DNA of 64,000 bases, from positions 50,763 through 114,762 of the forward strand of contig CAIVPR010000090.1 of NCBI GenBank assembly GCA_903907865.1. The letters run 5' to 3'. The notes under the pieces are model-generated. The model did not search any database and was not told the origin of the DNA. It saw nothing but the letters and a program-made list of their open reading frames with translations. A program made the position numbers and the translations under genes. Shown here piece after piece: positions 44,480 to 51,548 of the stretch (the first letter of the stretch is position 1; every line of letters begins with the position of its first letter). Origin of the DNA: an uncultured Acidobacteriia bacterium (GTDB lineage Bacteria > Acidobacteriota > Terriglobia > Bryobacterales > Bryobacteraceae).

Positions 44480-45984
44480 TACGCGGAAGCCTCGGTTTCC
44501 ATCACGCTGTGCTTCCGGCCAAAGAAGTAGTAGATCCCGAGCCCGATCACCAGCCACACGAAGAACCTCACCCACGTTTCGAGCGGCAGCGCCAGCATCA
44601 GGATCAGGCAGAAGATGATCGAAAGGATGGGGACCACGGGGCACCACGGCACGCGGAAGCCGCGCGGACGGTCGGGCTGCGTCTTGCGCATCACCAGCAC
44701 ACCCGCCGAGACCACGATGAAGGCGAACAGCGTCCCGATGTTCGAGAGGTCGGCGAAGGTGCCGATGTCCCAGATGCCCGCTGGAATCCCAACGAACAGC
44801 CCCGCGATCCACGTGCTGATGTGCGGCGTGCGGAACTTCGAGTGCACCCGCGAGAAGACCTTCGGTAGCAGCCCGTCGCGTGACATCGCGAACCAGACGC
44901 GCGCCTGGCCGTACTGGAAAACCATCAGGGACGAGATCATTCCCACCAGCGCGCCCACGTTCACCCACCCGCGGATCTTGTTCATCCCCAGTGTTTTCAA
45001 CGCGTCGGCCACCGGCGCCGCGCTGCCCAGCGTCTTCCACGGAGCGATGCCGGTCAGCACCAGAGCCACGGCAACATACAGGACCGTGCAGATGAGCAGG
45101 GTGCAAATGATGCCGACGGGGACGTCGCGCTGCGGATTCTTGCATTCCTCTGCCGCAGTCGACACCGAATCAAACCCGATGTAGCTGAAAAAGACGATGG
45201 CCGAGCCGGTCAACATGCCGGAAAAGCCGTTCGGGAGGAAGGGATGCCAGTTGGCGACGTTCACGGCCCGACCTGCGCCGATCACGAAAATCAGGATCGC
45301 GGCGATCTTGATCACCACCATGATGTTGTTGGTCTGGGCGCTTTCGCGGACACCCCGCACCAACACCCAAGTCAGCAGCATCAGGATCACCAACGCCGAG
45401 AGATTGAACACGCTTCCGCTATACGCCCCGTCGACAATCGGCGGCGCGGCAAAGGCTTTGGGGATGTGGATGTGGAAGACGCCGTCCAGCAGGTCGTTGA
45501 AATAGGCTGAGAAGCCCACCGCGACCGCCATATTGGACACCGCATATTCCAGAATGAGATCCCAGCCGATGATCCAGGCGAAAATCTCCCCCAGCGTCGC
45601 GTAGGCGTACGTGTACGCGCTCCCCGCGATGGGAATCATCGAGGCGAGTTCGGCGTAACAGAGCGCGGCGAAGGCGCAAACAAACGCCGTGACCAGGAAG
45701 GACAGCGAGATGCCGGGTCCAGCACCCAAGCGTCCTATCGTCGACACTGCATTGCCTCCATTGAGGAGCAGGTCGAGGACCGGGGCGTTGAAGATGGACT
45801 TGAACTGGAGGTTCTGTCCGGCAGCCGCCGTGCCTGTGAGGATGAAGATGCCGGAGCCGATGACGGCCCCGACACCGAACGCGGTCAGGCTCCACGGCCC
45901 AAGCGTCTTGTGAAGACGCTTGCCCGGTTCTTCCGACTCCGCAATCAGCGAGTCGATGCCGCGGGTGCGCAGGAGCCTGTTCAC
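44479..45984 (-). CDS. APC-family amino-acid permease (cationic amino-acid transporter type)
   Basis: The 501-residue protein has about 12 hydrophobic segments and the APC hallmarks: LTAFGVGAVIGSGIFILTGTAA, SFLVTAFVCAFAALCYAELAS, FFSYIGFDSVSTAAEECKNPQRDVP and RVWFAMSRDGLLP. It resembles YfnA/CAT-type permeases that take up amino acids by proton symport. The end overlaps the methyltransferase start. It is 11 bases downstream of a small basic-protein gene on the same strand. Confidence 0.94.
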   Translation of the reverse strand: MNRLLRTRGIDSLIAESEEPGKRLHKTLGPWSLTAFGVGAVIGSGIFILTGTAAAGQNLQFKSIFNAPVLDLLLNGGNAVSTIGRLGAGPGISLSFLVTAFVCAFAALCYAELASMIPIAGSAYTYAYATLGEIFAWIIGWDLILEYAVSNMAVAVGFSAYFNDLLDGVFHIHIPKAFAAPPIVDGAYSGSVFNLSALVILMLLTWVLVRGVRESAQTNNIMVVIKIAAILIFVIGAGRAVNVANWHPFLPNGFSGMLTGSAIVFFSYIGFDSVSTAAEECKNPQRDVPVGIICTLLICTVLYVAVALVLTGIAPWKTLGSAAPVADALKTLGMNKIRGWVNVGALVGMISSLMVFQYGQARVWFAMSRDGLLPKVFSRVHSKFRTPHISTWIAGLFVGIPAGIWDIGTFADLSNIGTLFAFIVVSAGVLVMRKTQPDRPRGFRVPWCPVVPILSIIFCLILMLALPLETWVRFFVWLVIGLGIYYFFGRKHSVMETEASA

Positions 45985-45995
45985 GTTTTTCAGCT

Positions 45996-46157
45996 TTAAC
46001 GCTTGCGGCTCTGGCCCTTGACCATCACCTTGACCTTCTTCTTGTTGGAGCCGCGTGCCTCGCTCGCCGGACGGGGGCCGATGGCGGGGGCTTCCTTGCG
46101 GGCTGCGCGCTTTGCCTGTTTGCGCTCTACGGGATTTTCAATTGTCTTCGTGTTCAT
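45996..46157 (-). CDS. 53-residue strongly basic protein
   Basis: An ATG at 46157 opens a 53-residue frame: MNTKTIENPVERKQAKRAAR..., ending KVKVMVKGQSRKR. About 17 of 53 residues are Lys or Arg, there is no Cys, Trp, Tyr or Phe, and the composition resembles small nucleic-acid-binding or ribosome-associated proteins. It fits neatly between the pcrA stop and the permease start on the same strand. No family is recognised. Confidence 0.55.
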   Translation of the reverse strand: MNTKTIENPVERKQAKRAARKEAPAIGPRPASEARGSNKKKVKVMVKGQSRKR

Positions 46158-46192
46158 CGTTCCAGTAATGCTTTCGTGAAATGCGTTCGGAC

Positions 46193-48862
46193 TCAGGCCT
46201 TCTTGAGGCCCGCGTATTTTTCCACCAGTTTCTTCAAGCCGTGACGGGCGAAGCTTACTACCAGTTTGGCATCGTCGCCCTCGCCTTCGCGCCGGACGAT
46301 TGTGCCAGTTCCGTACTTGGGGTGTTCTACCACTGTACCTGTTTTTGCAGGGGTTTTGCTAGGGGCAGGGACCTGGGGGAGCGTAGTTTTTGGTTTTACC
46401 GGCGGAATCAACGACGGAGGCGGGTTCCAAGGGGCTGCCGGAGCGCTCCCGAAGAGCCCTTGCTGGGTTGGACGGGATGCCGACGGGGCACTTGCCGGTC
46501 GGACCGGGGGCGCGGCCGAGGGAGGTGCCACGGGCCGGTCGCGCTGGATCACAGGCTCGTCGTCCCACGGCATGGTCTCGGCTGAGCGTTGCGCCGGAGT
46601 TGCAGGCGGGCGCGCGGCGGGCGCGACGGGGGCCGGTTTCATCGCCGGACTGCTCCAAGCCGGTTGCGCCAGCTTGGTCTGCGGGGCCGACGGGACGGGC
46701 GGACGCGCGTATGGATTGGCCACCCGTGGCCCGTCGCCCCGGTTCGAACTGATTCCGCTCGGCCCGGAGCTTCCGCCTCCCCGGTTGCCGAAGAAATTCT
46801 TGACGTTGTCTACGGAGTTGAACGTCTTGCCCGTGTAGAGGTTCTTCCGTGCGTCCTGACGGACTTGGTAGCGTTCCGCCGTCAGGTCCACGCCGCCAAC
46901 CTCGAATTCATCGTCCGAGTCGTCGGTGCCCATCTTGATCAGCAACTCCTCCGGGATCTCCTCGAGGAACCGCGACTTCTTGGACCGCTCCAACTCCCCG
47001 CCGCCGAACCGCCGCCGCGCCTTCGCCCACGTCAGGATCAGCCGCTTCTCCGCCCGCGTCATCCCGACGTAGCATAGCCGCCGCTCCTCCTCCATCGCCG
47101 ATTCGCTCAACAGCGACCGGCTGTGGGGAAACAACGCCTCCTCCATGCCGCACACGAATACCACCGGGAATTCCAGCCCCTTGGCGTTGTGCATCGTCAT
47201 TAGCGTGATTGTGGACGCTTCGTCGAGGCCGTCGGAATCGGCCACCAGCGCCGCGTGGTCGAGGAAGTCGGTCACGGTTTCTCCGCGCTCCACGCCTTCG
47301 GCCGCCGCGTTCATCAATTCGTCCAGGTTTTCGATCTTCCCCTGGGCCTCGGGCGTGTTCTCCTGCTCCAGCATGCGCCGGTAGCCGGTGCGTTCGTCGA
47401 TGAAGGCGAGGGCGTCGCGCAGGTTCAGCGTCTCCACGGCCTCGGCGATGTCCTGGATCAGGTGCCGGAACGCCAGCACGGCGGAATGCGCGCGCGTGCC
47501 GAGCTTGTTCTCCGCCAGTAGCTTCTCAATCGCGTCCCACATCGAAAGGCCATTGGCGTTGGCGAATTCGTCGGCCTGGTCCACCGTGGTCTTGCCGATG
47601 CCGCGCGCCGGAATGTTGATGATGCGCTTCAGCGCGATCGAGTCGGCGTGCTGCGTGGCCAGCTTCAGGTAGGCCACCATGTCCTTCACTTCGGCGCGCT
47701 GGTAGTAGCTGAAGCCGCCGACGATGGTGTACTTCCGGTTGTAGCGCCGGAACGCCTCTTCGATCTGCCGCGACTGCGAGTTGGTCCGGTAGAGGACCGC
47801 CACCCGCCGGTTGGGGTACTGCTTGAGGATCTTGTCCGTGGTGTCGGCGATGAACAGGGCCTCGTTCTCGGCGTCGTGGGCCGTGTAGAGGGTGATCATG
47901 TCTCCCTCGTCGGCCTCGGTCCAAAGGGTCTTGCCCTTGCGTTCCTGGTTGTGGGCGACCACGGCTCCGGAAGCCGCGAGGATGGTCTTGGTCGAGCGGT
48001 AGTTCTGCTCCAGCCGGATGGTCTTGCAGCGGGGGTAATCCTTCTCAAAATCGAGGATGTTGCGGATGTCGGCCCCGCGCCAACTGTAGATCGACTGGTC
48101 CTCGTCGCCGACCACGCAGACGTTGTCGTGGCGCTGGGTGAGCAGGCGCATCAACTCGTACTGGCTGCGGTTGGTGTCCTGGTACTCGTCGATCATGATG
48201 TGCGTCAGCCGCTGGTTCCACTTGTCGCGCGTGGCAGCGTCGTGGTGGAGTAGGCGGACGGATTCGAGGAGGAGGTCGTCGAAGTCGAGGGCGTTGGCTT
48301 GGCGGAGCGCGCCCTGGTATTCCTCGTAGACGGCGGCGATCCGGGCCATCTTGGGGTCGGCCGTCTTCTTGTAGAGGTCCTCGGGCGTTTCCTTTTGGGA
48401 CTTGGCGGCGGAGATGGCGGACTGGGTTCCGCGGTGCGGCAGCTGCTTGTCGTCGAGGCCCATCCGCTTGTAGGCGGCCTTGATGATGGAGAGCTGGTCG
48501 TCGGCGTCGTAGATGTTGAACTGGGTGGTGAAGCCGGGGCGGATGTTGGCCAGCGCTGCGCCGTCGCGCCGGAGGAGGCGGACGCAGAAGGAGTGGAACG
48601 TGGCCACGAGGGGCTCGGCGGCGAGCGAGACGTCGACGAGGTGCTTGTTGACGCGCTCGCGCATCTCGCCGGCGGCCTTGTTCGTGAAGGTGACGGCCAT
48701 GATCCCGGCCGGGTACATGCCCTTGGTGGTGATCAGGTGGGCGATGCGGTTGGTGATGACCTTGGTCTTGCCGGACCCGGCTCCGGCCAGGATGAGGACG
48801 GGGCCTTCGGTGGTCGCGACCGCTTCGCGTTGCTGGGGGTTGAGGCCGGAGAGGAAATCCAC
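46193..48862 (-). CDS. pcrA: ATP-dependent DNA helicase PcrA/UvrD
   Basis: The 889-residue superfamily 1A helicase has the Q-motif LNPQQREAV, Walker A GAGSGKT (27-33), motif Ia VTFTNKAAGEMRERV, Walker B DEYQDTN near 225, motif III VGDEDQSIYSWRGAD, motif IV EQNYRST, and motif V/VI MTMHNAKGLEFPVVF and YVGMTRAEKRLIL. Residues about 700-830 form a Pro/Ala-rich linker, followed by a C-terminal Tudor-like domain (VVEHPKYGTGTIVRREGEGD) that in PcrA contacts RNA polymerase. The start is GTG. Two decayed copies of its 5' end lie upstream. Confidence 0.96.
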   Translation of the reverse strand: MDFLSGLNPQQREAVATTEGPVLILAGAGSGKTKVITNRIAHLITTKGMYPAGIMAVTFTNKAAGEMRERVNKHLVDVSLAAEPLVATFHSFCVRLLRRDGAALANIRPGFTTQFNIYDADDQLSIIKAAYKRMGLDDKQLPHRGTQSAISAAKSQKETPEDLYKKTADPKMARIAAVYEEYQGALRQANALDFDDLLLESVRLLHHDAATRDKWNQRLTHIMIDEYQDTNRSQYELMRLLTQRHDNVCVVGDEDQSIYSWRGADIRNILDFEKDYPRCKTIRLEQNYRSTKTILAASGAVVAHNQERKGKTLWTEADEGDMITLYTAHDAENEALFIADTTDKILKQYPNRRVAVLYRTNSQSRQIEEAFRRYNRKYTIVGGFSYYQRAEVKDMVAYLKLATQHADSIALKRIINIPARGIGKTTVDQADEFANANGLSMWDAIEKLLAENKLGTRAHSAVLAFRHLIQDIAEAVETLNLRDALAFIDERTGYRRMLEQENTPEAQGKIENLDELMNAAAEGVERGETVTDFLDHAALVADSDGLDEASTITLMTMHNAKGLEFPVVFVCGMEEALFPHSRSLLSESAMEEERRLCYVGMTRAEKRLILTWAKARRRFGGGELERSKKSRFLEEIPEELLIKMGTDDSDDEFEVGGVDLTAERYQVRQDARKNLYTGKTFNSVDNVKNFFGNRGGGSSGPSGISSNRGDGPRVANPYARPPVPSAPQTKLAQPAWSSPAMKPAPVAPAARPPATPAQRSAETMPWDDEPVIQRDRPVAPPSAAPPVRPASAPSASRPTQQGLFGSAPAAPWNPPPSLIPPVKPKTTLPQVPAPSKTPAKTGTVVEHPKYGTGTIVRREGEGDDAKLVVSFARHGLKKLVEKYAGLKKA

Positions 48863-48888
48863 TAAATTCTAGTTTCGCATTGGTGATG
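48611..48888 (-). repeat. pcrA 5'-end repeat, copy A (within the functional gene)
   Basis: The first ~250 bases of pcrA plus ~26 upstream bases. This block recurs in the same orientation at 50661-50934 (B) and, extended further into the gene, at 55167-55491 (C). All three share the upstream CTAGTTTCGCA-like sequence before the GTG start. Only copy A leads into a complete gene. Confidence 0.85.
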
Positions 48889-48942
48889 TTGGGCTGGCTG
48901 GGACTCGCCGCCGGTGCCCCGGAAGGCTGGCGAAAAAGGTTC

Positions 48943-48978
48943 TTGACACGCCCCCCCCCCCCCCCCAGCACGTAAAAT
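48943..48978 (+). promoter_or_regulatory. Candidate promoter with a 16-base C tract in the spacer
   Basis: TTGACA (48943-48948) and TAAAAT (48973-48978) are separated by 24 bases, of which 48951-48966 are 16 consecutive C. Loss of seven C would give the ideal 17-base spacer. The predicted start lies ~30 bases before the GTG at 49014. This is the layout of slipped-strand phase-variable promoters. Confidence 0.5.
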
Positions 48979-49013
48979 GCCAATCATCTGCATCTTGCGG
49001 GTTTGGAGGTATA

Positions 49014-50492
49014 GTGCGGGGTTCGTGGTCTGTTCGAGTAGTGGCTCTCTCAGTTTTGGGAGTCACGTTCATAATGCCTGGACTTGCCGACACGTGGCGG
49101 ATCCGACACAAGCCGCCCTCACTCGAGATTCAAGATGATCAGGGCAAAGAAACTCTGGAGTCGATTCCTTTGGAGGAGTCGCCAGTTGATTGCGATAGAC
49201 CGGACCTTGGTTGGGAAAAGGGAGAGTCGTGTGCCCTGGTGCAGAACTCTGGTGTTGTCCTCGTTGTGCACAGGCTTTCCGGGAATAAGACAGATAGAAA
49301 AGATATGCCATTTTTTGGTCGGCAATGGCACTTTAAAGTCAGTGTTGTCCATTTTGCGAGTCGGAAGGTCCTTGGGGTCGTTGACATCGGTTGGGGCCAA
49401 GGTGCTGAATTGTATTCGTTCAAGCAGGGCACGAGCATCTTGTGCGACTTGAAGGAAGACAAGGGTGCGTCGATCAAGGTGATTGATTTGGTGCGGATGG
49501 AGGTAGTTGCGACCTTCTCCACAACCAAAGATCATCGACTCTTGGCACACCCCGATGGAGAGCATATTTTCATCATCTCTCAGGAACAGGTGAAGGGACG
49601 GGCCGTCTGGCCTCAAATACTAACTGTAAACAAAGTCGACAAGGCGACGCCGCTCGCGAAGATCCCGCTGGAAAGTTTGGTCATTGATTCTGCATGGTTG
49701 GAAGGCGGAAAGTCTCTTCTGTTGCTGACTGCGAAGCTTCCGCCGCGCAGACAACACATCGGCCCAAAGGGAACGCTTGAGTACCCCGGATTCATCGGAG
49801 TTCTCGAAATAGCAACGGGGACGGTCAAATTCCACGACGGCGGGATCGTCACGGTCAACCCACTTGAGAAGCGCACCAACTTCCATGCAACAGCCGGTGA
49901 GACCCGGCTCGCCCGAATCCCCGATGCTGAAGGATTCTGGATGCTAGGTCCAACCGAATTCCGAAAGGTGTCCGCCCATGGCCAGATCGCAGAATCGGCC
50001 CTCTCGATCACCGTTGATGGCTCCTACGAGGTCCTCAGCCTTGGGGACGGCAAGGCGGCATTCCTATATCCAAGGGCCCACACGGCTGTTTTGGCGGATC
50101 TTGTGGGACTCCGAGAAATCTCAAGAATAGAAACGCAAACAGCTTCCAAACGGATTAATCACGCGGCGGGCCATATCGCCAAAGGAGTTTTGCTGGCAAT
50201 GGCCACAGGGGTTGCAACCGGGGGACTAGCCTATTACAGCCTCCCTGCTTCCACGTCTACCGGCGGCATGGCGGAGCGTCCCGATCACAAGTACCTCTAT
50301 GTTCTCGACACAGTCACCCATGAGGTGACGATTGCCGATGTTGCCAGCGGGCAGCTTGTGACGAGGCTCTCGACCGACGGGTCGGTCTCCCGCATCCAGC
50401 CGTCAACCGACGGGAAACTGTTACTCTGTCTTGCGGGTTCGACGGTGGTTCAGACCCTCAATATGGAACGGAACGAGTTCGTATCCCAATAG
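49014..50492 (+). CDS. Exported beta-propeller-like protein, function unknown
   Basis: The 492-residue protein begins at GTG 49014, four bases after GGAGG, with a signal peptide (VVALSVLGVTFIMPGLAD). The mature part looks like repeated four-stranded blades: SVVHFASRKVLGVVDIG, SIKVIDLVRMEVVATFSTT, VLEIATGTVKFHDGG and VTIADVASGQLVTRLSTDG, with a hydrophobic segment GVLLAMATGVATGGLAYY near residue 400. Base and codon use are less GC-rich than in pcrA, which suggests transfer. It lies alone between pcrA and repeat copy B, and its promoter may be phase variable. No family is recognised. Confidence 0.7.
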   Translation: MRGSWSVRVVALSVLGVTFIMPGLADTWRIRHKPPSLEIQDDQGKETLESIPLEESPVDCDRPDLGWEKGESCALVQNSGVVLVVHRLSGNKTDRKDMPFFGRQWHFKVSVVHFASRKVLGVVDIGWGQGAELYSFKQGTSILCDLKEDKGASIKVIDLVRMEVVATFSTTKDHRLLAHPDGEHIFIISQEQVKGRAVWPQILTVNKVDKATPLAKIPLESLVIDSAWLEGGKSLLLLTAKLPPRRQHIGPKGTLEYPGFIGVLEIATGTVKFHDGGIVTVNPLEKRTNFHATAGETRLARIPDAEGFWMLGPTEFRKVSAHGQIAESALSITVDGSYEVLSLGDGKAAFLYPRAHTAVLADLVGLREISRIETQTASKRINHAAGHIAKGVLLAMATGVATGGLAYYSLPASTSTGGMAERPDHKYLYVLDTVTHEVTIADVASGQLVTRLSTDGSVSRIQPSTDGKLLLCLAGSTVVQTLNMERNEFVSQ

Positions 50493-50517
50493 ACAGTGAC
50501 TGCTATCACGGACAAGG

Positions 50518-50660
50518 TCAATCGATCCTCTTGCCGAATGCCTTCATCCCTCTCGTGAGCGCCGTGGTCGGGAACTGACCCGAGCCGCATATCTTGAAGG
50601 TGCCGAAGTCCCTGTAGCAGTCTCCATCCGGCGCACTATCCGAACTGCAGTTGTCAAAAT
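50518..50660 (-). pseudogene. 3' fragment of a DFGTFKICG-type gene
   Basis: The leftward frame encodes APDGDCYRDFGTFKICGSGQ followed by FPTTALTRGMKAFGKRID and a stop, the same C-terminus as the 81-residue protein at 54614 (PDGNWYKDFGTFKICGTGQ...). Here it is joined to repeat copy B, so an accidental 130-residue chimeric frame (50518-50910) runs through both. Confidence 0.75.
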
Positions 50661-50934
50661 GGGCTAGGAGGCGAGCGAGAACGTCGGCCAAGTGCTTGTT
50701 GACTCGCTCGCCCATCTCGCCAGCGGCCTTGTTGGTGTGGTGACCACCATGATTCCAGTGGGGTACATGCCTTGGTGGTGAGCAGGTGGGCAATGCGGCT
50801 GGTGATGACCTAGTCTTGCCGGACCCGGCTCCGGCCAGGATGAGGACGGGGCCTTCGGTGGTCGCGATCGCTTCGCGTTGCTGGGGGTTGAGGCCGGAGA
50901 GGAAATCCACTAAGTTTTAGTTTCGCATTGGTGA
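50661..50934 (-). pseudogene. pcrA 5'-end repeat, copy B (decayed)
   Basis: Begins at GTG 50910 with MDFLSGLNPQQREAIATTEG and an intact GAGSGKT, then shifts frame because of a single-base loss and further indels. About 274 bases match copy A. Homology extends ~24 bases upstream of the start, and stops at the junction with the DFGTFKICG fragment. Confidence 0.85.
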
Positions 50935-50952
50935 CGATTCGGGGATTGGGCT

Positions 50953-51231
50953 TCAGGGCCAATCTTGCGAGGCGTGCCGGATGCGGAGGACGTTGACGAC
51001 ACTGTCGACCACTTCATAAACGGCGATGTAGGGCCAAGGCGGAAATACAAGTTCGCGGGTATCAGGTGCCAATCCGGTTCGCCCCATGCCTGGATGTCTC
51101 CGAAGCCCTTCGACCGCTTCGAATATGGTTCGAGCGACGCGCCGGGCGGCGTCCGGGTTGTCGATGCGGATCCAATCGACGATTCGCGCAAGGTCATCCG
51201 AGGCTATTGTGGACCAACGAACTCGGGTCAC
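50953..51231 (-). CDS. RelE/ParE-family toxin
   Basis: The 92-residue protein has the ParE pattern: MTRVRWSTIASDDLARIVDW, then ARRVARTIFEAVEGLRRHPG, MGRTGLAPDTRELVFPPWPY, IAVYEVVDSVVNVLRIRHAS. Such toxins inhibit gyrase or cleave mRNA on the ribosome. Its start overlaps the antitoxin stop by 4 bases (ATGA). It lies directly beside repeat copy B and ends 19 bases from it. Confidence 0.92.
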   Translation of the reverse strand: MTRVRWSTIASDDLARIVDWIRIDNPDAARRVARTIFEAVEGLRRHPGMGRTGLAPDTRELVFPPWPYIAVYEVVDSVVNVLRIRHASQDWP

Positions 51232-51452
51232 GACCGGAACATCTGCTCGATTCGTTCCACGACTTCGTCGTGGTCCACAAGCTCGCCCCGGCGGGCGGCG
51301 GCGCGGCCCACTTCCACGGCTTCGATGAACCTCGACTCCGATTGCAGAACATGCTCGACAGCGTCCTCAATAAACTGGGCCGCGCTCCTGCCCGTCCGTG
51401 CCGCCGACTGATGGAGGTGGGCTTGTTTTTCGATGGACAGATGTACTTCCAC
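51228..51452 (-). CDS. Antitoxin of the ParE-type pair
   Basis: The 74-residue protein, from a GTG at 51452, starts VEVHLSIEKQAHLHQSAART, a strand-helix typical of ribbon-helix-helix antitoxins, followed by SAAQFIEDAVEHVLQSESRF and an acidic C-terminal helix (HDEVVERIEQMF) that would wrap the toxin. It precedes the toxin in one operon and likely represses it. Confidence 0.88.
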   Translation of the reverse strand: MEVHLSIEKQAHLHQSAARTGRSAAQFIEDAVEHVLQSESRFIEAVEVGRAAARRGELVDHDEVVERIEQMFRS

Positions 51453-51548
51453 GGTGACCTGAACCCAGTTTACATCGAAACACGCACGGAGAGCGCTGAA
51501 GGCTGCGGCGCGCGGCTTGAGTTGATGTGGCGGGCGGGCCGCTTGCCT

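Noticed and set aside
43913..45145. Methyltransferase read as a 410-residue protein
   Set aside because: The upstream part is antisense-frame sequence within the permease gene; GTG 44479 gives a normal enzyme.
46193..48862. pcrA itself as part of a defence system such as Gabija or a UvrD-like effector
   Set aside because: It has the full housekeeping PcrA layout including the C-terminal Tudor-like domain; no GajA-like partner is adjacent.
48951..48966. C tract as a pure sequencing artefact
   Set aside because: Possible, but it lies precisely between promoter-like boxes, so it is reported as a finding with that caveat.
50910..51197. Alternative frame over the ParE-type toxin
   Set aside because: Shadow of the toxin gene, which has clear family motifs.
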